Below, piece by piece: positions 33,864 to 45,090 of a stretch of DNA of 64,000 nucleotides. The DNA lies in NCBI GenBank assembly GCA_038363925.1, contig JAQQWL010000001.1, forward strand, positions 2,232,001 through 2,296,000. The letters run 5' to 3'. Every line of letters begins with the position of its first letter. Positions within the stretch are counted from its first letter, which is position 1. The notes under the pieces were generated by a model. The model searched no databases and was not told the DNA's origin. It worked only from the letters and a program-made list of their open reading frames with translations. The position numbers and the translations under genes are program-made. The stretch is from Apiospora phragmitis. Its lineage: Eukaryota > Ascomycota > Sordariomycetes > Amphisphaeriales > Apiosporaceae.

Positions 33864-36839
33864 ATGCTGGCCAACATTGTGTCGCAAACGTCCCCGGGCG
33901 CCGGGTCGCTCTACATCAGAGCATCCAGCTCCAATGTGCTCGCACCGCTCAGCACTTCGTTGTTGCTGCAGGGTCGACACCACCAACAAACCCGTTCGTA
34001 CCGCTGCGGTATATGGTCATCCTACTTCGGCCCGGGGTTCCTAAGACATTCGCGTCGCCGCCAACGCATGATCAAGTACCAATATGCCGAGTCGCAGAAC
34101 AGAAAATCGTCATGGGACCAGAACCCGCTGACCGACGACGCCAAGACAGCACTGCGACGTGTCATCGGGAAGTATTGGCAGGCTGGAGCTTCGCTCTGCG
34201 GCAGCCGTATGGTTAGCTATGATAGAAGACAATATGCACCAAACGAAGAGGGGAAACAGAAAGATGATGATACGCAGAAGACTACATCTACCAGTAGCAC
34301 ATGGACGAGTCCGCTAGGCGATGTTATACACCGATGGACCAAACAAACCTCTCAGGGGATCAAGCGGGCGGGCACGCGCCATGAATCGTCTACAGCAGAG
34401 GGTTCTTCGGCGGGCGCCTCGCCAGAAGAGGATTTCATCATCGACCCAATCACCAATCGCAAGGTAATTCGCAAGACATACAGGGCTGCCGAGTCGAATA
34501 CCGAGTCGGGAATTGAGTCGCCTGCCGGGACGTCCAAGCCATACAAGTCTCAGTTCGGGACGACCAACCCATATAAGCCTGTGTACTGGAAATTCCGTGG
34601 TCCTGAGGATATTTCGCCTCCTATTGACTCAATTCGGACACCATCTCGAGAGGAATCAAGAAGATATGAAGAAGTGGAAATCGCTCCGTTGTCTGCTGCA
34701 CCTTATCAAAGCCGTGACTCGACCGCAACATACCATCCACAACCTGGGGTTCAAAGTGAAGAGTACTCATTGAACCATCTACCCCCGGAGGACCAGGCTG
34801 AGGTATATGATGACTTACACAAGTACACCCCATCAGAGCACGACGAGTTCAAGGACATCGCCGCAGAGGCTGCACCCAAATACGACGATCTACACAGTTA
34901 CAAGCCTACAGAACATGACGAGATCCACACCCCTTCTGTCGGGGCGACCCAGGCGTACGACGACCTCCACGAATACAAACCCGCAGAGCATGACGAGATC
35001 AAGTATGAACCGGAGCAAGCAGTTCCAAAATACAACGACTTGCACAACTACCGACCCACGGAACATGACGAGATAGCAAGTTCAACTTCGCAGTCTGCAC
35101 CAAAGTATGACGACCTGGGCGACTACACACCTTTCAGGTACAAGCAATCAGATGCAACTCAACCCAAGACCAATCCAGTTTATGATGACTTACACAAATA
35201 CAGGCCATATATGCACAACGAAGACGCCGTACCCAATGAAGCGTCAGCACCAAAGTACGACGACCTGGACAATTACAAGTCTCCCACGGACCAAGTCGAC
35301 AACGGCGTTGATCCGGCAAAGCCCCAGTACGAGGATCTGGATAAGTATCAACCTTTTCTTCATCAAGAGGAGCAATCCGAGGCCAAACAAGGCGAGCAGT
35401 ACGAAGACCTGGATAAGTATCGCTCCGACGTGTTCAAGGAGACCGAGCGCGCAGAGGAAGGCGAGCCCTTTGAGCAATATGGTGATTTGGACCAGTACAA
35501 GGCAGCATACCGATACCAGGAGCCAGACGGGAAAGCCCCCGTGGCGCAAGATACAGTCGAGAAGAGTCTCGGGGAATTCGACGCGAACAAGGAAAACCGC
35601 GAGAACCTTGAACAGGCCATGACCGGCTACATCGCCGTATCCGACGCCATCGACAGGGAAGTAAGTGCAGGCCTCCAGCGGTCCCGGCGGAGAGCCATGG
35701 AAGACCAGCCGTCCGTCAAGATCTTTCGCTACCCATCGGAGGAGGCTATGGAACTGTTGCAGAAGATTGGCAGAATCCCCGCCCACGAAGCACGACAAGT
35801 GGATGTTAATTACTCTGATAATATGACGCATGGTTTCAACTCCAACGTGGAGCCCGCGCTGGGTCGAATGAAAGCTGCTGCAGCCACTGGCGAACCGGCC
35901 GAGAGTCGAAGTAAGAGTCCAGTGAGTCGACAAGAACAACCAGAAGCTGACGCTGACCCAGGTTCGGAAGTGTCAGAAGGCATGAAGGCATCATCAGATG
36001 AAGATGGACGTGATACCGCACAAGCGCACAACACGAAAAAGTACGGAGATCTAAATCCCGAAAACCCAGTAACTATCCCCCCGAGATCTCCGTCTCCAAC
36101 CTCCCCTCCTCCAGATGTTGCCGAACCCACCATCTACAAGATCCTAGCCTACGACCCGACGATGCAAAACGTCAGCATTGCTGAGACTACTTCTATTGTA
36201 CCAGATCAAGCGGCGCCGTTGACACCGAGTGAGGTGCTCGTCCGCCTGTCGAACCCCACCAAGTTCTTTCCTCATTTTGAGCCGTTGCGTGCGGAGGGTT
36301 TCGAGATTGTTTCGGGGAGCGGCGACGTTCTCGTCTTTCGCAAGGTGCACAAGCCAAGCACGTCAACATTGTCCGAGTCCGAGTCCAACACTGATGTTGC
36401 TGGTGCTGCTGCTCCTCTTGTTTTCCGCAAGGGTTACCCGACATCAACAGCAACACCTCCATCATCACCGGAGACCGCCGCCGCTCCTCCTGTCAACCCC
36501 ATCGACATGATGGGCCGGGATCCTCTGCCTAGTGCTGCGGCCTTTGCCTCGCCGACCGGGTTTGTCAACTACAATGATTCTTTTGTCGAGGAGCAGCCGC
36601 CCCGGGCCCCGCCCCCGCCGTTCCGATCCAATATCGATGTCAGGCGCGAGGAGCCCGTCTTCAGTGGCCCCAAAGTGTATGCTGACAGAGGAATGAAGAA
36701 GAAGAAAAAGACACCTAGCTTAATAAAGAGAATCTTCGTCGGCGGCGTGTCGGTCGCTGGGGTCTCGTATGCGTTGGGGGTCATTGGGGAATACTTCTCG
36801 ACGGGCGGCATTGATGGAAAGGGGCCGACGGGCTTTTAG
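33864..36839 (+). CDS. 991-residue YxDL-repeat protein, N-terminal mitochondrial-like leader, C-terminal membrane segment
   Basis: Single unbroken exon. The N-terminus (MLANIVSQTSPGAGSLYIRA, then QGRHHQQTRSYRCG) is Arg/Ser-rich and poor in acidic residues, like a mitochondrial leader. Residues about 315-560 hold ten tandem copies of a 24-26 residue unit, consensus YDDLHxYxPxEHDE. Near the C-terminus is a conserved-looking domain IYKILAYDPTMQNVSIAETT, LTPSEVLVRLSNPTKFFPHF, EPLRAEGFEIVSGSGDVLVF. The end is basic, KKKKKTPSLIKRIF, followed by one hydrophobic segment VGGVSVAGVSYALGVIGEYF. I recall similar uncharacterised ('serine-threonine rich') proteins in Sordariomycetes, but no function. A single-pass membrane protein with a large hydrophilic part is the best structural reading. 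Confidence 0.85.
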   Translation: MLANIVSQTSPGAGSLYIRASSSNVLAPLSTSLLLQGRHHQQTRSYRCGIWSSYFGPGFLRHSRRRQRMIKYQYAESQNRKSSWDQNPLTDDAKTALRRVIGKYWQAGASLCGSRMVSYDRRQYAPNEEGKQKDDDTQKTTSTSSTWTSPLGDVIHRWTKQTSQGIKRAGTRHESSTAEGSSAGASPEEDFIIDPITNRKVIRKTYRAAESNTESGIESPAGTSKPYKSQFGTTNPYKPVYWKFRGPEDISPPIDSIRTPSREESRRYEEVEIAPLSAAPYQSRDSTATYHPQPGVQSEEYSLNHLPPEDQAEVYDDLHKYTPSEHDEFKDIAAEAAPKYDDLHSYKPTEHDEIHTPSVGATQAYDDLHEYKPAEHDEIKYEPEQAVPKYNDLHNYRPTEHDEIASSTSQSAPKYDDLGDYTPFRYKQSDATQPKTNPVYDDLHKYRPYMHNEDAVPNEASAPKYDDLDNYKSPTDQVDNGVDPAKPQYEDLDKYQPFLHQEEQSEAKQGEQYEDLDKYRSDVFKETERAEEGEPFEQYGDLDQYKAAYRYQEPDGKAPVAQDTVEKSLGEFDANKENRENLEQAMTGYIAVSDAIDREVSAGLQRSRRRAMEDQPSVKIFRYPSEEAMELLQKIGRIPAHEARQVDVNYSDNMTHGFNSNVEPALGRMKAAAATGEPAESRSKSPVSRQEQPEADADPGSEVSEGMKASSDEDGRDTAQAHNTKKYGDLNPENPVTIPPRSPSPTSPPPDVAEPTIYKILAYDPTMQNVSIAETTSIVPDQAAPLTPSEVLVRLSNPTKFFPHFEPLRAEGFEIVSGSGDVLVFRKVHKPSTSTLSESESNTDVAGAAAPLVFRKGYPTSTATPPSSPETAAAPPVNPIDMMGRDPLPSAAAFASPTGFVNYNDSFVEEQPPRAPPPPFRSNIDVRREEPVFSGPKVYADRGMKKKKKTPSLIKRIFVGGVSVAGVSYALGVIGEYFSTGGIDGKGPTGF
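34806..35552 (+). repeat. Ten tandem YxDL protein repeats
   Basis: Units start at each Y-x-D-L: YDDLHKYTPSEHDE, YDDLHSYKPTEHDE, YDDLHEYKPAEHDE, YNDLHNYRPTEHDE, YDDLGDYTP, YDDLHKYRPYMHNE, YDDLDNYKS, YEDLDKYQPFLHQE, YEDLDKYRSDVFKE, YGDLDQYKAAYRYQE. Spacing is 24-26 residues. The first four keep EHDE; later units lose it. Codon-level divergence shows the units are old at the DNA level. Confidence 0.9.
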
Positions 36840-37610
36840 CACTTTGCAAGTTATGCCAGATGATGCAACTACTCCCTGGATTCGGCATCGGCCGCACTGT
36901 GGTCAGGCATGCGAACTTATTGCAATGATTTCAGGAGTAAATGGGTAGGGTTTTCCTAACAATGTCGTTCATGTTAAGGGATGGGTTTTCTTATTGCGAG
37001 CAACCGGAGTGTAACAAATGAGTTTGCTTTCTTGGGGTTTTCATATTTGCGACTCGTATGTACAATAGCTATTGAGTTTTTGGCATAGCTCGCATCGAAG
37101 AATTCGCTTCTCTACTCTTTAACTGAAGCGTCGTGGGATGTGGAACAGCCTTGTAAAATCACGGTTGAATCGGTTGTCGGAAGCTCGTAATGATCCTATT
37201 GATGTCCAATCTTGTACGCGGTGATTTGTCTCCCCATAGGTAATTAGGTCACAGCTAGTACGGCAGCCCGAGGAAAGCTCCTATGTTGTAGGATGTTATG
37301 ACCAGAGCTTCTTCCCAACCAAATCAGCAATCTGTAGCTGCTCGATACCAATGCAACCGTTTCAATGCCCATGCCCACATGAATGCCCCATTTGATCCTT
37401 ACTTGTGCCATGTATATTCCATTCTGAGCACAACCATCCGTTTCCCCCTTGCCCCGCAGTCACCAAGTCACAAAACCAGAAGAACGAAGACCACACCACC
37501 TCCCACTGATGTTTCCTTTTCCTGTATTGTCCCGACTCAACAACCAGTCAGATCAAACCGAACTGTCACACCACTCCTCCACTCCTTATCCTGTTCCATT
37601 CTTTGTTTGG
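36840..37610. other. Intergenic between convergent genes, nothing recognised
   Basis: 3' flanks of the repeat-protein gene and of the 88-residue gene. T-rich stretches follow the stop at 36839. No further features. Confidence 0.4.
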
Positions 37611-37877
37611 TTACTTCTCGGTGAACCCGTGCCCCCCGGCCTTGACGCTGCCCAGGCCCGTCATCTGCAGCTCGTGCTTCTGCTCCTCCTTACTGAAGCT
37701 CTGCTGGCGTGCGAACGACGGCTTCCACGACTCGGCGCCCTTAGCGGCCCGCGCGGTGGCCTTCTCGAGCTGCGGCGACGCCGGGGCGGCGGGGATCGTG
37801 ACGGGCTGTTGGTGGTCGGCGGACGACGAGGTGTCGATGTGGGTGGGTTGTTGTTGCTGTTCTTGGTTGGAGGACAT
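37611..37877 (-). CDS. 88-residue hydrophilic protein of unknown function
   Basis: Start MSSNQEQQQQPTHIDTSSSA at ATG 37877. Gln/Ser/Ala-rich N-half, then a more ordered C-half AAKGAESWKPSFARQQSFSK followed by EEQKHELQMTGLGSVKAGGHGFTEK. No TM or signal. The C-half looks like small conserved fungal proteins of unknown role. A clean start, compact size and composition unlike the flanks support coding. Confidence 0.6.
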   Translation of the reverse strand: MSSNQEQQQQPTHIDTSSSADHQQPVTIPAAPASPQLEKATARAAKGAESWKPSFARQQSFSKEEQKHELQMTGLGSVKAGGHGFTEK

Positions 37878-39073
37878 TGTGGCTAAGGATGTAGGTAGGT
37901 TTTGGCAGAGAGTGGTTGGCTTTGTTTGTAGCAGTAGTATGAAGAGGAAGAAGAAGAAAGCTGGACTTGTACGACAGAGTTCACAGGATTCCGCTCAGAG
38001 CGTGGGATGATGATGTAGTTTGTTACTGAATCAGGAACGGGAGGAACAGCGAGATCGAAGCTGACGACTTGCAAAGAGGATAGGTATACAAATTAATGGT
38101 GAAGAGCTGACAACGGTAGAGGATTATGCTAAGTATATATAATATCCCAAGTCTCGCGATATTCGCAGATGGTGGTGTGGTACGTTCTAGGCTGGAGATG
38201 AAGAGCAGCTACGGAGTGGGAGGTATGGAGCTTGAATGGTGGATACATGGTGGGGAATCGGCGGCTGGAGCTGGGCTAGACCGACAGGTAAGCGGGGGAA
38301 GGAGCTGTGGAACCACACAGATGGGCACAAACGTGCGGGGTAGCTGCGAGCAATGCAATTTGACGCTTATCGGCGGGAGATATCGATAGTGGTGGATCCG
38401 AGTATCCGGTACGTCAAGATGAGTAAGCAGACAATCAACCTCAAACGAACCTTCATTAGACAAACAGCCTCAGCCACCCCGAGCAAACTAGACTATTTCC
38501 ATAACTTTGTACATTATATTTTCTATCATGTCCGAACTCATGAAATCTCACAGAGCGACAAGTTCTTTAGCTCTCTGTGCAGATTGCTACTGTGCCCCTG
38601 CACTGATCTAAACCTCATGATTTCCCTACCAAGGCCAACTATCACCTCAGTCCGTGAGGATCTGCTGGGGACTGTTGACTTCAAGGGGGTTTCGGGAATC
38701 TCGCCAGCAAAGCAGATGATCTTCATGACAGTTGCGCCTCATTGTATAGCCTGCCTATACTCTGCATTGACCGAGCATTGATAGACCCCATCTATCAAAC
38801 GCCGAGGCCGACTTGTTCATAGTCGCGTGAAAGCCTCAATACCCAACCACCAACAATAGAATACAATGAACCGAAAAGAACCTCCCCAATGCCACAAGAA
38901 CTCCTTTGGCTATGCACAAACAGGCGACAATGTTGGGAGAACATTGTCCCTATACCAGAACGACGAACAGTGAAAGGGGTATCGGTGCGCCGCCCACGCC
39001 TTCTGACCACGGCAACTGAGAGCACCGTCACAACAACGTGACATCTCAAAACTCAACATCTTCTCCTCGACAC
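37878..39073. other. Intergenic, nothing recognised
   Basis: About 1.2 kb of promoter and 3' flank sequence between two minus-strand genes. Short open frames only. Confidence 0.4.
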
Positions 39074-40659
39074 CTAAGGGGTCTTTGGGCGTTTCCAATA
39101 ATATTGCTGATACATGTGTTAACATAGGCCCAACTCATCTCTCTCTGGACAGGATTATGGCAAATTACCTTGTGCTGTTTCCTGCAAGCTCTTAGGCTTG
39201 GCTTCCTCAGACCATCAGTCACGGCGAGACGTCGCGAGTCATCCGTATCCCGTTCGGGCACATAGTAATACTCGCTCTCCAACGGCTTTCCGGCCGCATC
39301 CTTGCCTTGCCGAGCGATGATGCCGATGCACTCGGTAGACTCGATGATTCTGCGCAGATCGTTCTTGCTTAGGTCCTTCTTCTCCTCAGACGGCAGGTTG
39401 TTCAATATGCCCGACAGCGGGTTCGACGACAACCGGGAGTACGCGAGCTGGTTGATCACGTGGTTTTTGACAGCATCAACATCGATATTCACGTTAAGAG
39501 GCTCCTCCGGCTCAATGGAGGGATGTGCCGTTGTGCTACCAGAAGCAAGACGAGAAGGTTGACGCGGCGAGCCTGCAGCAGTGATTCCCGCCAGGCGGTT
39601 AGTCAGGTTGGCGCCGAAGGGACCAAAGGAGTGCACGATGGGATCGTTCTCCTCGTCAGGGTCGTTCTCGTCATCAAGTTCACTTAGGTCACTCGAGAAG
39701 CTGTTGGTGATCTCGGTTTGTGCAAACGACACGTCGACATCAGGCATGACCTGCGTCGGGAGCTCTGGCTCATCTGCATCCGGGTCTTCATAGATATGCA
39801 CCGGTTCGCCGACCTCATTCTCAAGTAGCGAATCTATACTCGACGAGGACTTGCTGAAGGGGGTGGGCGACTCGGGCGACTTGAGACGCGTCTGGCGGCG
39901 TAAAGGACTGGACTGGAGCAGGTCCGATACGGAACCCTGGCGGTTGGGTCTGGCACGGGGCGAGTCATCCCATGAAGAGTCGGACAGGTTCGCAGCAGCA
40001 TCATGGCGGTCCCTCTTAGGCCACCGCACCATGACTCGCGAATCGTGTACATCCAACATGATCTCAGCATTCTCCGTCTCCGACGTGAAGGTATCACCCT
40101 TGGCCAGTTCCCATGTTCTGCCCTGGCAATGCAACTTCAGACCGTTCCAGCCATTGCAGATGATCTCAATCTTGTGCGGCTCGACGGGGTCGGCAGCTGG
40201 AATGTATCGAGCCTTGACATGGATGCGTGACACGAGACGGTTGGCGGTAAGCTGGAAATGAGACGAGTTGCTGGAACGGCCCATGAGCAGAGGCTCTCCA
40301 TTCTCGTTCAGGTCGACCGAGGGCACTGCGGAAAGAGGAGCTCGCTCTGAAACTGCAGACTGAGTGCGTACCAGGCTCGGTCTGGGGCCGTGGACATGAG
40401 GCGGAGATGAAGAGAGAATTCCAGTACTCGAAGTCGGGACCGGCGTCGGGTACTTGAGGTAATTGTTGGCCCCAATGGACCCTGTCCGAGCCTGTCGTTT
40501 GGGAGGACGCGGGAACCCAGGCGAGGACGAGAGTGGCTCGAAAGGCGGTAGTAGAGAGGGAGCTGGTCGTTTCTTGGAAGGGCTCGACACGAGAGCCGGC
40601 AACGTAGGCTCCGATGCCTCTGCAGCAGGTGCCATTTTCTTCACAGGTGAGAGTGACAT
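39074..40659 (-). CDS. FHA-domain protein, TOS4/PLM2-like
   Basis: FHA domains bind phosphothreonine. The yeast relatives Tos4/Plm2 act in the G1/S and DNA-damage transcription response at chromatin; assignment to that pair is an inference. Seen: a basic Ser/Pro-rich N-terminus (SPSKKRPAPSLLPP, RPPKRQARTGS), the FHA core PLLMGRSSNSSHFQL, ANRLVSRIHVKARYIP, ICNGWNGLKLHCQGRTWELA and MLDVHDSRVMVRWPKRD with the usual GRS, SRxH and NG positions, an acidic linker DLSELDDENDPDEENDP, and a C-terminal helix VKNHVINQLAYSRLSSNPLS with EECIGI-type continuation TECIGIIARQGKDAAGKPLE. An intron 39107-39168 leads to the tail QYYWKRPKTP. 507 residues, no frame break. Confidence 0.8.
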
Positions 40660-42301
40660 ATTGTCCTATTTCCCAACGATCATACCAATGGAGAGTTCCA
40701 AGGCACTTTTTGTTCCAAAGACCAAAAAGGACCAAAAAGGTTTGCGTGGTGAGAAAAGGTGGTGGAGGAGAAATATCACGTTCTGCTGCAGTAGCAAAGT
40801 CCCGCGCGTTTTGGCTTGCAGGGGGGTTCGCGGTGCTAAAGGCGCGTCACTGGCACACCAGCAAGTGCTCTAACGAACCACTCCACACTTATAGGCCAGA
40901 TTGGGTTTCGACGTTTGGGAAAGGGAGCGTGTTGGCAGAGATCTACTCTGAGCAAGCCGATGTCGAGAGCCAGAAAGTAAGTAAACAGGTGCACGAGTTG
41001 AAGAATTATCTTCTCTCGCTTCCAATGGCCTGCAGATGTGGTCGGGTTTCTGGTTCGGGGGTGGTAGGTAAGTTGGTCTCGTGGAAGGCGGCCTACGCTC
41101 GCTTTACTTTTTGGTAGAGAGATGAGATGTCTTGCCCTACAAAATGGAAAGCTGGCTTTGGCCCGGTTTTAAAAGGGAGGGACCGGCGCGGTCGAGACGC
41201 GGGCGCGGTGCGCGTAGAATTGAAGGAAAAAGACCACTAAGCCGTGTTCTCCTACAGTGGGGTAGGCGCTGCGGTCCAGTGAGCTCACAGGGCACTAATA
41301 TCGCCTATAATAAATTGAACGGGCCTCAAGCTGATGGCTGATGACGGAGCACATCTCCATGGCATGATATGGCAGTGCTGCTTTTGCAATAGGCCTACTT
41401 TTATGATTTGCATAGTCATAGTCGACCAAAGAACATCATTGCTCTTTTGGAATAACAGGTGAAGTCTATAACAAATGCAGCCCAAGGTTTGAATCTTCGT
41501 TCTGATTGGGGGGGCTCTACCCGGTGGGCTGGGTTAGACGTCAGGCGGGCCCCCGCCACGAGCGCGTGTTGCGTGCTCTCATTAATGCGTGCATGCCGAG
41601 ACAACGAAATCACTTAAAGGCCGAGCGTGGTGCGTTGAAACGAACTATTGAGTTGCTGACACTTGCCTGCATTGTCATTTCAAAGTGTTTCTATTAGATA
41701 TGACACAGTACATATGGTGAATAACTTTCAGAGCAGAAGTACTCAGGTTTTCATAAAGATATTGGGTTGTGAGAACCTCCATGGGGGTTGGTTTATGAGA
41801 TGAGAAAATCTTTGATGAACCCCTCATCCTGACTTGCAGCTGCAGCTGCACCACATCTATCCTATCCATTCAGCAGGGCTCGCGAGAATCCATCCAGAGT
41901 CCAGCCTCCTGCAAATCGCGTCTCCACCAGACCAACCAACCAATAAATCCAATAATCCAACCCAAACCCAGGTTGTGCTGTGTCCCATCGAGGAACTACT
42001 GCATCATTTGTATTGTTTGCATTTGACAATTATTCAAAACTGTCCCTCTGCATAAAAGCATTCACAAGTTTCATCAACTCCTCGGGGGTATCTTCGTTCC
42101 TTCAGGTATAGTGAAGACCTGGGGAAACTTCTGCCCGTAGACAGACATCAGAGTAAAACCAAAAAAAAATATAACAAAAAAGGGAGAAGAGATCAGAAAA
42201 CCACCAAGAAATAGGTAAGCGATAGTGTGAGGTATGAAAAAGAAAAAGGACGCCTGCTGTGAGAATCCCAAGACAAAAAACACCGACCGATACCGTCACT
42301 A
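40660..42301. other. Intergenic, nothing recognised
   Basis: Promoter of the FHA gene, including a duplicated AGACCAAAAAGG-type run near 40718-40741, and 3' flank of the RhoGAP gene. No coding signal. Confidence 0.4.
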
Positions 42302-44582
42302 TCAAAAAGCAGCCCGGCTCGGCCTGCCTTGGTTTAGCATCATGGTATACTCGCTCCGCTTGCGGATCAGGAACGCCAGTCCGAGCATATAATCGGTACT
42401 GTACTTCTCCGACGAAGTGTGCATCAGCGGCTTCAGGACCGTCCCGGCGAGCCTCTCGGTCGTCATCTCGTTCTTCTCGGCCGCGTCCGCGATCGCGGAC
42501 CACAGGTTCAGCAAGAGCTTGAAGATGGCCCGGCCGGGCCCCCGCAGGCCGCCGAGGGCCTCCTCCCAGAAGTCGATGCACTGGTCCGTCCGCGTCGAGC
42601 TGGAGCCGCTCACGCTGGCCTGCCGCGACAGCGCGATCCACCGCTTCGCGACCGGCTCGGCGATGAGCGGCTTGGGCAGCTGCGACAGGTAGATCATGAC
42701 GATGTCGGCCGCGTCGTAGACGCCGTAGTTGTCCCAGTTGACGTCCTCGCCGTACTTGGGCGCGCGGCTGAAGGTCTCTTTCAGCTTCTGCACGCGGTAT
42801 CCGTCGCCCGGCTCGGCGAAGATGTCAGGCGCCTCCACCCCCTCGCGCTGCAGGAAGCCGCAGCACTTGTGGATGCAGAGCGGGAACTCGCGCCGCGACG
42901 AGCCGCTGCCGCTGCCGCTGTGGTGCGTTTTCGCTGTGCTCTTGGCCGTCTGCATGCTCTTGGCCAGGACACGCCGAACACGGCGTTGGAGCCGGGCGTG
43001 GACGGGCCCTCCGGTTCTTCGAGCTCCGTCGTCCACAGCGGCAGCTTCTTGATGGACGTCGAGAGCCGCCGGCTGCCCCGCCGCACGAGGCTCGCTTGGA
43101 TGATGGGCGTCGACGGCCGCATGTTGTCGTCCAGCATGGAGTGCAGATCGTCTTTCGTGGACGACGATTCCGAGATGGCGTTCCGCATGTGCCCGAAGAA
43201 GCGCCCGACGCTGAAACTCCCAAACTTGGGGCTCTTGGGGTTGTTCTGGCCCTTGCCGTTGTTCCCGTTGGAGGTTATCTCGGTCACGACCCCAAAGGCC
43301 TCCTCGGGTGCCATTTCGAGCGAAGCAAAGGGGGTAATCATGGTCTTCCGCCGGCTGTCGAGTCGCTTGATGTCCTTTGGCGGAGGTGTTGGTGCTCGTG
43401 CTTGGCTTGGTGCTTGGCTTGGTGCTTGACTTGGCGCTCGACTAGTTGCTCGACTACGTGCTCGACTAGACGCTCGACTTATCGCTCGACTTGCTCGGGT
43501 TAGCGTTCGACTCGGTACTCGACTCGGCGCCCGGCTCGAGCCCTCTTCTGTCATCATCTCTTCCATCAAGGTGTTCACCTCTGTGACGTAGAGTTCGGCA
43601 TGAGTCGGTATCTTCTCTTCTTCGGGGTCCTCGCGCACAATCTTCTCCTCGGGAATCGTCTTCTTTGCTGCTTTCGACGACGATTCCCCGTCGCTGACCT
43701 CAATTGCACTGTCCGGGCCCTGGCTGGCTTCGATCGCGGCGTCAGGCTCGTCGTCGCCAACATACGCACCAAATGACGACCCGCTCCCTATGTAGGCGCC
43801 ATTCTCCCCCACGTCGCCTATGATCAAGGAGTCCGCGTACGTCTTGAGGGCGGTAAAGTACGTTTGGAGGTTGTGCTCGGCTCCATTTGACTCGAATTCT
43901 TCCGGTAGCCGAAACTGAAGTCGCCCCATCTCCTCGATGATTCGGATTGCCTCGCCTCGGACCTCCGTCTGCCATCGTTCGTTCTCCATGCCGACAAAGT
44001 ATCCACCATCCATGCTATCATGCAGATCACGTCCGCTTGTGCTAAAGCGACAAGTTAGCGGTAGGCCGTTAAGCTAGGTGTAAGTAAGTCGACTTACGTG
44101 CCGACGAGGTCGAGAGCGAGTCCAACGGTCGCCCGATGCGCCTCTAGATCATTTCTCAAGTCGGCAATGTGCGGCTTGCCTACCGAGAGCCACCGGGACC
44201 TCTTTTCCGGTCTTGACAACTCGGGGCTGCCGAGCGCTAACAGACTTGTGTCGAGCTCATCCACTATGGCGTTACACTGTTGCAGTATTGCTGGCGTCTG
44301 GGCCGCGATCTTGGAGGGCAAGTTGGGCGCATCCTCCTTCAAGAGGGTTAAGACGCCCTGCAGCGAGTGCAGCTCCCGCGAGACCGCGTCGAGGTCCGAC
44401 CTCGCCTCGCGCACTTCGCGAACAAATTCATTTAATACAAGGGTGGCCCTTGATATCGTATTTCCCAGCTCTATACAATCGGTGGTTATTGTGCTTGAGG
44501 GTAGGTCGTGTCAGCCGTGGCCTATTCGGAATATAAGGAGCAGCAAGCTTCTTCCTTATGTTGGAACTTACAAGCAGTCCAT
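42302..44582 (-). CDS. RhoGAP-domain protein with fungal STAND-type N-terminal domain
   Basis: Predicted to stimulate GTP hydrolysis by a Rho-family GTPase. An 11-nt first exon (44572-44582, ATG GAC TGC TT) splices to 44098-44493 and then 42302-44041. This yields MDCFTITTDCIELGNTISRA and EFVREVREARSDLDAVSREL, the start of the helical N-terminal domain (PigL_N/fungal-N type) common on fungal STAND proteins. A long linker has a Ser/Arg/Ala repeat. The RhoGAP domain starts at AVFGVS and includes FPLCIHKCCGFLQREGVEAP, IFAEPGDGYRVQKLKETFSR, DAADIVMIYLSQLPKPLIAE and AIFKLLLNLWSAIADAAEKN. One C is missing at 42967-42968: restoring it joins VFGVS to LAKSMQTAKS. The GAP arginine finger would be expected near GVEAP..GDGYRVQ, where canonical motifs read GIFRVSG; here R is displaced. 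715 residues after correction. Confidence 0.78.
43399..43535. repeat. Degenerate 12-nt minisatellite encoding Ser-Arg/Gln-Ala repeats
   Basis: About eleven 12-nt units with the plus-strand pattern GCTTGGTGCTTG/GCTCGACTACGT. On the coding strand they read RASRAISRASSRARSRATSR and APSQAPSQAPSQARAP inside the RhoGAP protein linker. Units change by single bases and keep frame. Confidence 0.75.
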
Positions 44583-45051
44583 ATTATTCTCGGTCTTCCA
44601 ACCTGATGCCCAAGTATTCAAGGTGAGCTCTTGTATAGGTAAAGAAATGCAGCTCTCAAAATGATTACGAGTCTGTAGGTGGAGGGGTGTAAAAGCGTCA
44701 TTCCCTGAGGAAGCGTTGTACCGAAGAGGCCCAGCGAGGATGTCACCTCTCATAAACCATTCGGAACTCTTGATAAGACCAGGGTTGGACCGTTCCAAGG
44801 GGGACCAAGGTTGTTTAATTGCAATCGAAAGGTTTGAATCTGGACGAGCGCAAACCTGCAGGGCACTGGGGCAAGCTACCCCTGTGGGCTATCCCTGTCC
44901 TAGTTTATAATTCATTGGCAAGGGTCTCGACACACCCCACGCTTCCTTGAGACAAGACCAGAAGGAAGTCGGCGTGGAAAACGGTGTGAACAGAGGTGAG
45001 CTCGGCTCGCCCCCTCACTCATCAGGTCTGCTTCTGGCTGGTCAGGAAGAT

Positions 45052-45090
<39 letters not shown>

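Noticed and set aside
42419..43429. Plus-strand open frame of 336 codons
   Set aside because: Antisense to the RhoGAP exon; created by GC-rich third positions.
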